Source: Mageeibacillus sp. UBA1193 (GTDB taxonomy: Bacteria; Bacillota; Clostridia; Saccharofermentanales; Saccharofermentanaceae). From it: a stretch of DNA of 6,407 nucleotides. The translations under genes and the position numbers were made by a program. The stretch spans positions 16,217-22,623 of the forward strand of contig DBYF01000064.1 of NCBI GenBank assembly GCA_002310155.1, written 5' to 3'. This document shows positions 1 to 6,156 of the stretch, one piece after another. The notes beneath the pieces are model-generated. The model was given only the letters and a program-made list of their open reading frames with translations. It searched no databases and was not told where the DNA came from. Numbering within the stretch: position 1 is the stretch's first letter; every line of letters starts with the position of its first letter.

Positions 1-3000
1 GTCAGCGAGCCCATCGGGCGCTCATCGTCCATACGGGCTGCGGAACTGCCCCATGCCGGAACAGGACCATTTGTATCCGGGACTCTCTCCCAGATCGGAA
101 CGTTCTTCTCCTTCTGTGCCGGAGCCTCATCAGCATCAACCGCACCGCGCATGGAGCCCGGACGTCCGCCCTGTCTTGCGGAAGGTCTTGTCGCAGAGGA
201 TGCAGGTCTCGATGCGGAAGGAGCCGGCTTAAAGATTGCCGGACGCTCTTCAACCTCTTCCGGTTCTTCGACACGTGCTGCCGGTCTTCCCAGCTGCTGT
301 CTCATGATCGCCGGCATCTCAGGTTCTTCCTGTCTTCTCGGTGCATGATGGAATACGGAAGCTGCCTGCTCAGCGGCTTCTGCTTCAGACTTCTCGGCCA
401 GAGTTCTCGGACCTGTGCTGTTTCTTGCAACAGAAGCTGCGCGGGACTCGGCTGCTTCTCTGGATGTATCAGCCAGAGTTCTCGGTCCGCCACCACGGTT
501 GATCACACCCTCACCCTTCTGTACACCCTCTTCAGCCTCGAGTCTCCTTCTCTCAGCCAGAGTCATCGGTCTTCTGGAAGTATTTGCCGCACCGCTTGCA
601 CGTCTGTGTGCTGCTTCTTCAGCTGCACGGAGGTCTTCCTTGGACAGGAAGCTCTTGCCTCTGTTTCTCGGAGATCCGGCAAACGGACTCGATGCATCCT
701 GCTGCGGTTTTGCCCAGGCAGGAGTTTCCTTTGCTTCCGGCATCTCGCCCCATCTCGGCTTCGAGGAATCCATAGACGGCATCTGATGGATATCTTCATC
801 CAGCGGCTGATCTGTCAGGTATTCCAGACTCGGACCCTGCTCTGTCGCTCTGGCCAGCGGGGCCGGCGGACGGTTAGCCAGCGGACGGTTCGTTTCATCG
901 TCCTCCGGTGCAAGATCGACACGGTCGTTTGTCTCGACGTTCATTGCGGAACGGGCATGTGCCAGAGGTGCTGCCGGACGGTACTTGAGCGGACGGTCAT
1001 TCTCTTCACTGCCTCTGTAGTACTCAGTAGCGTTGACCTGGCTCTTCGGAAGGATCTCTCTGGGCTCAGCTTCATCTACTTCGTAATTGGACTCTGCGTG
1101 GTTGAGGACACCGGCATCGTACTCGCTGTTCATGATCGCCATGCCCAGTTTCTGTTCCGGTTCTCTCTCGAGCTGTCTCGGGATCGAAGCAGCCTCAGTG
1201 ACTCTCTCCTCGCTATCCATAACAGGCTTCTTCTTGTTGAAGGAGAAGGTGATATTCGCAACCATCTCTTCTGCAGGAGTTTCTTCCACATTAGCCTCTT
1301 CGATTACAGGCTCTTCAACTGCAGGCTCGTCGAAAACCGGAGCCGGTTTAAATACAGGTCTTTCTTCAACCTCCTGCTCAGGTTCCGGTCTGATAGCCGG
1401 CTTCGGCTTTCTTTCCTTATTGATCTTCGGCATCGGGATCTCATAGGATTCTGGGATCTCGAAGTCATCACGGGAAGACGGAGCCGCGATCTGCTCGCGG
1501 AATGCCTTTTCTTCTCTCTCTGCCTTGTCCTCTTCAGGATCCTTGGCAGGAGTCTTATACTTATCCGGCACTTTCATGTAGAGGGAAGACGGATCGGCAA
1601 CCGGCGCCATCTTGTCCAGATCTTCCAGTTCCATGTTGGAAGCATCCAGAGCAGGGTTCGCCGTGAACGGAGAAACCTCCTGTCCTCTTGCCATATGGGA
1701 AGCCATCGAAGGCGCATTGGATCTCTTCGCTTCCTTCTCGGCCATAAGATCTTCTTCAGTCTTCTCCCAAAGCGGCTTATTCGCAGCAGAAGCAGCAGAA
1801 ACGCCCGGCTTCTTGGTTCTTGCTTTACGTGTTGCGGCCTGTGTCTGAGACGGCGGCGGAGTAACTGCTTTCGCCCAGGACGGAACGCTGGAAGCCGCAG
1901 CCATATCACCCTTCGGTGCTTCCTTCGCGGCAACAGCAAGACGGGCGATCATCTCACGCTCACGCTGCATCTCTTCTTCCTTGGTGAGCTTCTCATCCGG
2001 ATTTCTGCGCTTGAAGCCATACTCCAGATTCAGGTCAGCGAACTTCTTCTTCTCCTTCGGCTCCTCTTTCTTCTCCTCATCCGCGGATGTCTCGAATACG
2101 GAATCCAGACTCTTTCTCTCCTTGGAAGTAACAGGATCCAGACGGCCGTTCGGAGTTACTCTCGACTCCTTCGGCTTCTCGAAGAACGAGTAGTCAAGGA
2201 TCTCGATGCTCGGATCGTGGATATTGAACTCGAAGTGTGTATCCGTCAGAGCTGTGCAGCGGGACTTATCCCAGTACTGCTGGTAGGTGATACCCGCATT
2301 CTTCGATGTGCCCTTGCTCATCGGAATGTTTCCTTCAACCTCACCATTCTGGCCGTTCATGGCATAGTAGAATTCTCTGCCCATGTATTCGCCCTTCATG
2401 TACCAGATCGGGAAAAGCACCAGTTCACCGATACCCAGCGGATAGTCGGTCTTATCCTGGAAATAGGAGATGTCGTAAGAATCCGAGTGGGCATCCATGA
2501 TCATCTGGCGTGTCCACTTCTTGATACGGTCCATGAACTCCTGCATGCAGGCGATCGGATCCTTCGTGATCGCGAGGACCGGAGTATCCATCAGGACCTT
2601 ATCGGTCAGCAGCACCATCTTGCTCTGATCGTATGGCTGCAGATTGTTGATCGTATTACTTGCCAGGATACCGGAAGCATCGAATGGAATACCCTGCCAG
2701 GAGAGTACACCACCGGTCACATGCTCGGAAGGCTGGGTCGACGGATCCACCTTCGCAGGCTTCTTGTTCGGTCTGAAACGTGAGAACGAAGAGCGGATCT
2801 CGGAAAGCGACTCCGCGATACCCTCGGTACCGTTGATACCGAAGAGCGTCTTGCTCTCATTGGCCTTATTACGGATCATCGCCGTCAGCTTCGCATGGGC
2901 AACAACTTCGTAAGTAAACAGCCAGATCGGAACATATACCTTGTGGAGAAGTTCCTTATTCTCATCCGTCGCCAGTGTACGGCCGACTGCGGAATTGTTT

Positions 3001-3356
3001 CGGATATAGTCCAGGAACATCTCCTGGGCTTCCTGTCTCGTATGTGCGAACGGGATCGCACGGCGGGGCATCGCTCCAACGATACCGCCATTATCTTTGA
3101 GTGAAGTGGAAGAGCAGATCGGGCACACGAGATTCGTGCTTCCGGCTTTAGCTATGAAATCAGCACCACAATCTTCGCAGTGGTAACTGTGATATACATT
3201 CTCGTTCCAGGCGTCACCAACATAGTAACCGCCTTCGAGTTCTTTTACTTCGTTCTTTTCGTTGAGTTTAGTGTGGCAAAAGCAACATGTGTAACTTTTG
3301 GATTCATCGTATATGAGGTCTGCCAGACAATTGGGGCAGTGAAACGCAATTTCCAT
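1..3356 (-). CDS. Double zinc-ribbon protein with very long disordered C-terminal tail (3' end outside window)
   Basis: One open frame runs from ATG (3356-3354) to the left edge: 1118 complete codons and no stop. Two four-cysteine zinc ribbons come first: C7-x2-C10 with C24-x2-C27, and C60-x2-C63 with C78-x2-C81. A mixed alpha/beta region follows, with VYVPIWLF (140-147), FPIWYM around W318 and NGQNGEVEG from N334. This order (zinc ribbons, IPF/VPxWLF segment, PIW and NGQ-G segments) is typical of Bacillota proteins of roughly 350-400 residues annotated as TFIIB-type zinc ribbon-containing or PriA-like. The annotation is by domain only and their function is unknown. From about residue 395 to the edge the sequence is Pro/Ala/Glu/Arg/Ser-rich, has no membrane segment and looks disordered, so the protein is about three times the usual size or more. 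The start is fixed by AGGAGGG ten bases upstream and a consensus promoter. The frame is confirmed by the ordered motifs and by strong codon bias (AAG, ATC, CTG, CCG). DNA or RNA binding is only a guess; a scaffold role is equally possible. Confidence 0.9.
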   Translation of the reverse strand, partial: MEIAFHCPNCLADLIYDESKSYTCCFCHTKLNEKNEVKELEGGYYVGDAWNENVYHSYHCEDCGADFIAKAGSTNLVCPICSSTSLKDNGGIVGAMPRRAIPFAHTRQEAQEMFLDYIRNNSAVGRTLATDENKELLHKVYVPIWLFTYEVVAHAKLTAMIRNKANESKTLFGINGTEGIAESLSEIRSSFSRFRPNKKPAKVDPSTQPSEHVTGGVLSWQGIPFDASGILASNTINNLQPYDQSKMVLLTDKVLMDTPVLAITKDPIACMQEFMDRIKKWTRQMIMDAHSDSYDISYFQDKTDYPLGIGELVLFPIWYMKGEYMGREFYYAMNGQNGEVEGNIPMSKGTSKNAGITYQQYWDKSRCTALTDTHFEFNIHDPSIEILDYSFFEKPKESRVTPNGRLDPVTSKERKSLDSVFETSADEEKKEEPKEKKKFADLNLEYGFKRRNPDEKLTKEEEMQREREMIARLAVAAKEAPKGDMAAASSVPSWAKAVTPPPSQTQAATRKARTKKPGVSAASAANKPLWEKTEEDLMAEKEAKRSNAPSMASHMARGQEVSPFTANPALDASNMELEDLDKMAPVADPSSLYMKVPDKYKTPAKDPEEDKAEREEKAFREQIAAPSSRDDFEIPESYEIPMPKINKERKPKPAIRPEPEQEVEERPVFKPAPVFDEPAVEEPVIEEANVEETPAEEMVANITFSFNKKKPVMDSEERVTEAASIPRQLEREPEQKLGMAIMNSEYDAGVLNHAESNYEVDEAEPREILPKSQVNATEYYRGSEENDRPLKYRPAAPLAHARSAMNVETNDRVDLAPEDDETNRPLANRPPAPLARATEQGPSLEYLTDQPLDEDIHQMPSMDSSKPRWGEMPEAKETPAWAKPQQDASSPFAGSPRNRGKSFLSKEDLRAAEEAAHRRASGAANTSRRPMTLAERRRLEAEEGVQKGEGVINRGGGPRTLADTSREAAESRAASVARNSTGPRTLAEKSEAEAAEQAASVFHHAPRRQEEPEMPAIMRQQLGRPAARVEEPEEVEERPAIFKPAPSASRPASSATRPSARQGGRPGSMRGAVDADEAPAQKEKNVPIWERVPDTNGPVPAWGSSAARMDDERPMGSL
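339..569 (-). repeat. Protein-level PRTLA repeats in the tail (two 25-residue units plus a degenerate third)
   Basis: Inside the tail of the zinc-ribbon protein, two adjacent units of 25 residues start at G957 (bases 488-414) and G982 (bases 413-339). Both have the pattern G-P-R-T-L-A-x2-S, then an Ala/Glu-rich stretch, then A-A-S-V. A third, weaker copy (P-M-T-L-A-E from P930, base 569) lies 28 residues before the first. The Ala/Glu part could form a short helix. The copies share many codons but are not identical in DNA, which suggests an old internal duplication. Confidence 0.7.
846..1004 (-). repeat. Duplicated 17-residue RPL...RP..PLA module in the tail
   Basis: Two copies of a 17-residue module, residues 785-801 (bases 1004-954) and 821-837 (bases 896-846), both read (D/N)-R-P-L-x2-R-P-x-A-P-L-A-(H/R)-A. 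They lie in the disordered tail of the zinc-ribbon protein, 36 residues apart start to start. The regular Pro and Arg spacing suggests a linear binding motif rather than a folded domain. Confidence 0.65.
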
Positions 3357-3366
3357 ATATATATAA

Positions 3367-3373
3367 CCCTCCT
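3367..3373 (-). promoter_or_regulatory. Ribosome binding site of the zinc-ribbon gene
   Basis: The minus strand reads AGGAGGG, a near-perfect Shine-Dalgarno, ten bases upstream of the ATG at 3356. It fixes the start. The spacer between them is almost entirely alternating T and A, and that run extends into the start codon itself. Confidence 0.85.
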
Positions 3374-3385
3374 ACTTCACTCTAT

Positions 3386-3414
3386 AATATAAAATTTGTT
3401 TGTTAGATTGTCAA
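3386..3414 (-). promoter_or_regulatory. Sigma-A type promoter for the zinc-ribbon gene
   Basis: On the minus strand, a perfect -35 hexamer TTGACA (3414-3409) is followed by a 17-base A/T-rich spacer and a -10 hexamer TATATT (3391-3386), five of six matches to TATAAT. Transcription would start near 3379, leaving a leader of only about 20 bases that carries the ribosome binding site. No operator palindrome or riboswitch fits in so short a leader. Confidence 0.75.
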
Positions 3415-3436
3415 TTATTCTTCAGTATGCTAAACT
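3408..3436 (+). promoter_or_regulatory. Probable extended -10 promoter for the acetyltransferase gene
   Basis: On the plus strand, TTGTCA (3408-3413, five of six matches to the -35 consensus) is separated by 17 bases from TAAACT (3431-3436, four of six), which is preceded by TGC, the TGn extended -10 motif. The predicted start near 3443 leaves a leader of about 90 bases before the ATG at 3536. I see no convincing hairpin in that leader. The -35 overlaps the -35 of the opposite promoter by six of seven bases. Confidence 0.5.
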
Positions 3437-3535
3437 TTTAATATTCATATTTAACTGGGTAAGTAGGCTCTTTTCGCTCCCTTTCACGGATCGGCGGGAA
3501 GCACTGAAAACACAGGGATTGAGAGCAGGGAATCT

Positions 3536-4627
3536 ATGAGGAACGTCGCATTTTCATCCGAATATGCGCAGAGATACGATCAGCAGAGTAAGATCCTTTT
3601 CCGCGACGAGAACCGCCGTTCTAAGGAAGAAGGGTGCTTTGCCAACGGTTATTTCCTCCTCTGTGAGACCTACGAGGGCGAGCTCGACGGAGAGTACAGA
3701 CTGGCTGCCCGCTACTCCCTCTTTACACCGAATCACGATCTGGTCTTAAGCTACGACTGTCTCGATAACGATCACCCGTTAAGCGAGATGATCTCCCATA
3801 ACAACGGCAGCGTGTACTATCTTTTCCGCCGTGACCGTTTCGGTTTTTCCGTATTTAACCTCAACACCCTGCGTGAGCACCGTTTCTACTCCGATGAGGC
3901 TTTTGCCAGCGGTTCGGACTTCATCTGGTGCGGCGCGGAGTACTATCCGGACAGAGATACCCTCTTTGTTGTCGGACATATGCCGAATGCTCCTTTCGAA
4001 GTCTATGAGTACGACTTCTCGGAGCCGATGACCTGCGTCGCTTTCGTACCTGAGGACGCGCTGATCCTGACACTCCCGACGACGGATTTCGCCGACGAGA
4101 TGGAGGAATTCAGGGATGAGTACATCAACTGGGGCGAGGAAAACATCTACGGTTCCGCACTTCTGGCTTCCTTCGACGACATCGCCGAGTGGTTCGCTTT
4201 CGTTGACACACTGGGTTCCAGGAAGACGGCGCCTACGTACTACATGCCGTCTACTCCGTTCATCGCGTTCCGTATGTCTGACGGTATTCCGGTCGGCATG
4301 ATCGAGGTCAAACACGAGCTTAATGACTACATGAGTAAGCACGGCGGTCACATCTCTTACTCCGTAAGACCTTCCGAGCGCCGCCGCGGCTATGGTAAGC
4401 GCATGCTCGCCATGGTCCTTCCCTACGCGAAGCTTCTCGGGCACACCAAGGTCCTCGTCGTCTGCCACACGGACAACGAGCCGTCACGCCGTACGATTCT
4501 GGCCGATGGCGGTATCTACGAGCAGACCTATTTCAGTGAGCTGGATAACATCTATAACGAGAACTACTGGATCCGCACCACGCCTCCGGGCACCGCGGAA
4601 CCGAGCACCGCGAACATCGTTTCCTAA
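3536..4627 (+). CDS. GNAT-family N-acetyltransferase with an uncharacterised N-terminal domain
   Basis: 363 residues in two parts. Residues ~176-363 are a GNAT acetyltransferase domain, which transfers acetyl from acetyl-CoA to an amine. It has HGGHISYSVRPSERRRGYG (269-287), whose R282-x2-G285-x-G287 core is the acetyl-CoA pyrophosphate-binding loop, then VLVVCHTDNEPS (306-317) with N314 and the ADGG turn (323-326). These match the predicted acetyltransferase group COG3981; the acceptor is unknown. Residues 1-175 are rich in predicted beta strands and aromatic residues (YYLFRRDRFGFSV from Y94, SDFIW at 127-131, DFSEPM at 160-165). They recall a stand-alone uncharacterised Bacillota family, an impression from memory. 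The family's acetyltransferase alone is about 170-190 residues, so this looks like a fusion. The start is the only plausible ATG, with a weak AGGG five bases upstream. It stands alone between a divergent gene and its own terminator. No signal peptide or membrane segment is seen, so it is probably cytoplasmic. Confidence 0.9.
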   Translation: MRNVAFSSEYAQRYDQQSKILFRDENRRSKEEGCFANGYFLLCETYEGELDGEYRLAARYSLFTPNHDLVLSYDCLDNDHPLSEMISHNNGSVYYLFRRDRFGFSVFNLNTLREHRFYSDEAFASGSDFIWCGAEYYPDRDTLFVVGHMPNAPFEVYEYDFSEPMTCVAFVPEDALILTLPTTDFADEMEEFRDEYINWGEENIYGSALLASFDDIAEWFAFVDTLGSRKTAPTYYMPSTPFIAFRMSDGIPVGMIEVKHELNDYMSKHGGHISYSVRPSERRRGYGKRMLAMVLPYAKLLGHTKVLVVCHTDNEPSRRTILADGGIYEQTYFSELDNIYNENYWIRTTPPGTAEPSTANIVS

Positions 4628-4660
4628 GCCGTCTTCGAAGTGAGGCGGCTTTTCTTTTTC
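4627..4660 (+). terminator. Rho-independent terminator after the acetyltransferase gene
   Basis: AGCCGTCT (4627-4634) pairs with AGGCGGCT (4643-4650), giving an 8-bp stem with one G-U pair around an 8-base loop. It is followed at once by a T-rich tract, TTTCTTTTTC (4651-4660). The stem begins at the last base of the stop codon. On the minus strand the hairpin lacks a T tract, so it serves the plus-strand gene and not the convergent transporter gene, whose own terminator I cannot see. Confidence 0.85.
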
Positions 4661-4675
4661 CTTCCGGAAAAGCAC

Positions 4676-5605
4676 TTATACGAACAGTTTGTCGCAGATG
4701 ACTACAAACAGCGGAAGTGTCGCCATGCAGAGAAGCATGCTCTGCACGGTCGCTCTGGCCGCGAACTCAGGCGCGCAGTCATATTTCTCGGAGAGGATAA
4801 CATTCATGGAACCGCACGGAAGCGCGCACATCAGTACCGTTACCGCCGCCGTCTCCGGTGTCATGGAGGTATTTGCGAATGCCAGGTACATGCCGAGAAG
4901 CACAAGACCCGGGAGCAGCACCAGTCTTACGAACGAGATCAGGTAAGATTTCGGATCGGAAACGATCTTTACAAACGGCATTGCCGCGAGATTCGATCCG
5001 ATGATGATCATACTTAGCGGCACCGTCATCGCGGCGATCAGGTCGATCGGGCCGGATACGTAAGAATTAAAGCGGAACGGCGAAACGAAGATCAGGATCG
5101 CCGCTACAGATGCGATATTGACGGGGTTCAGCAGGAGGCTCTTAAGGCTTCCCGTCTTCCCCGAAAGAAGATGGATGCCGTAGGTATACATGAACAGGTT
5201 GTACGCGAGATTAAAAACGACTGCCATCAGAAGTCCCGCATTGCCGTAGAGTGCGGACATCAGCGGGAATCCTACAAATCCCGTGTTCGCGAAGACCGCC
5301 ATGGTCACGAATACCCTCTTCTCTTTTTCTTCGAACGGAAGTTTTCTACTGAGAAGTCGCATCAGGACAAGCGACACAAAGTAGTAGATCAGGGCAGCGA
5401 CCAGCGTGATCAGCATGCCCTCCGAGACTTCGGGGGTCTTTTCGTAGTTTGAGGAAGCAAGGATCGAAAAAGGCAGGATCGCGAGAAGCAGGATGTCGGA
5501 CAGTCCTTTCTGCATACGAGCGTCAATGACCTTGGCCTTACGAAGGATAAAGCCCAGCGTCACTGCCACGACGATCTTTATGAATACCAGTAGAAGTGCG
5601 TCCAA
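4676..5605 (-). CDS. AEC (auxin efflux carrier) family transporter
   Basis: 309 residues with about ten hydrophobic membrane segments (roughly 4-21, 37-50, 63-82, 98-117, 123-146, 160-176, 187-208, 226-246, 255-275, 288-307), the usual size for the bacterial AEC permeases (PF03547). Family marks are NTGFVGFPL (107-115), NPVNIA (160-165), VPLSMIIIGSNLA (195-207) and, in the second half, an ALPCGSMN segment followed by an ARATVQSMLL helix. Characterised bacterial members carry carboxylates such as malate or malonate, but the substrate here cannot be read from the sequence. The start codon is TTG (5605-5603), supported by AAAGGA six bases upstream. The first internal Met (31) would delete the first membrane helix. 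The gene follows the lipoprotein gene by 32 bases on the same strand and is probably the last gene of the glpK operon. It converges on the acetyltransferase gene with a 48-base gap. Confidence 0.93.
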   Translation of the reverse strand: MDALLLVFIKIVVAVTLGFILRKAKVIDARMQKGLSDILLLAILPFSILASSNYEKTPEVSEGMLITLVAALIYYFVSLVLMRLLSRKLPFEEKEKRVFVTMAVFANTGFVGFPLMSALYGNAGLLMAVVFNLAYNLFMYTYGIHLLSGKTGSLKSLLLNPVNIASVAAILIFVSPFRFNSYVSGPIDLIAAMTVPLSMIIIGSNLAAMPFVKIVSDPKSYLISFVRLVLLPGLVLLGMYLAFANTSMTPETAAVTVLMCALPCGSMNVILSEKYDCAPEFAARATVQSMLLCMATLPLFVVICDKLFV

Positions 5606-5611
5606 TTACTG

Positions 5612-5617
5612 TCCTTT
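5612..5617 (-). promoter_or_regulatory. Ribosome binding site of the AEC transporter
   Basis: The minus strand reads AAAGGA with a six-base gap to the TTG at 5605. It decides the start, because no ATG lies near and the TTG gives the full first membrane helix. Confidence 0.7.
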
Positions 5618-5637
5618 CACACCGCAGATGTATTGCT

Positions 5638-6156
5638 TCAGAATTCTTTGGCGTAATCTTTCAAATCAAATTTGTTCTCGGAGTGGTCATGCCAGACTTC
5701 ATATCCGGACGATTCATCGGAAGAATAAACGACAGGCATACTCCCGTCCGCTTCCACAAAGTTGATGCGCAAAGAATGCCAATCACCTGATGCGAGCAGA
5801 ATTTGAATGATTTCATCGTTTTTCGCCAGACGAGGAAAGATCACCGACTTCATCAGTTCTTCTGCCTGATCACGTCCGATGGACTTCGCAAGAACAAGGT
5901 CCATACTCAGTTCTGTGGAAGTTTCCTTGGCACTTCCTTTATGACATCCATAACGGATCTCTTTTATCGCCGGATCCTGAAGGATCGCATCTTCCAGTTC
6001 ATCCAAAGCTTCTCTATCGTCAGTGGTGATCTTCACTGATTCGAAAACACCGGGCCTTCCCACGTGAAAGAAACATCCGGACAGCGATAGTGTCAGGGAA
6101 AGAATCAGGATCAGACCGATTCCTGATGAGATGATTCTGTGAGACGTATTTCTCAT
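5638..6156 (-). CDS. Small lipoprotein of unknown function
   Basis: 172 residues from ATG at 6156. The N terminus is a lipoprotein signal peptide: a basic start (R2, H6, R7), a hydrophobic core (about 8-24), and the lipobox L25-S26-G27-C28. C28 would be lipidated and the mature protein tethered to the outer face of the membrane. The mature part (~145 residues) is soluble and mixed alpha/beta, with an acidic helix-like stretch (TTDDREALDELEDAI) and a C-terminal aromatic, acidic region. I do not recognise the family. A longer reading frame begins at 6204, but the start at 6156 is preferred. It has GGGAGG ten bases upstream, gives a proper signal peptide without a 16-residue extension, and overlaps the glpK stop as ATGA, which suggests translational coupling. 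It lies between glpK and an AEC transporter, so a role in sensing or binding a substrate at the membrane is possible but unproven. Confidence 0.85.
   Translation of the reverse strand: MRNTSHRIISSGIGLILILSLTLSLSGCFFHVGRPGVFESVKITTDDREALDELEDAILQDPAIKEIRYGCHKGSAKETSTELSMDLVLAKSIGRDQAEELMKSVIFPRLAKNDEIIQILLASGDWHSLRINFVEADGSMPVVYSSDESSGYEVWHDHSENKFDLKDYAKEF

Noticed and set aside
345..2783. Plus-strand open frame of 812 codons
   Set aside because: It lies codon-for-codon opposite the real zinc-ribbon gene. Its length comes from that gene avoiding TTA, CTA and TCA, the codons that read as stops on the other strand. Its product is an implausible Arg/Leu/Ser/Cys-rich string with no motifs and no ribosome binding site, and the frame ends where the sense gene first uses TCA.
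3437..3535. Riboswitch or attenuator in the acetyltransferase leader
   Set aside because: The leader of about 90 bases shows no stable hairpin, no T tract before the start codon and no motif of a known riboswitch class.
3779..4468. Minus-strand open frame of 229 codons
   Set aside because: It is antisense to the acetyltransferase gene, whose GNAT motifs are unmistakable. The product is rich in Arg, His and Val with no recognisable domain.
4655..4674. TTCCGGAA palindrome as a terminator for the AEC gene
   Set aside because: The stem is short and A/T-rich and has no T tract on the minus strand, so termination of that gene cannot be placed here.
4640..5017. Plus-strand open frame of 125 codons
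   Set aside because: It overlaps the terminator and runs antisense to the AEC transporter. Its product is a His/Arg-rich string without family features.
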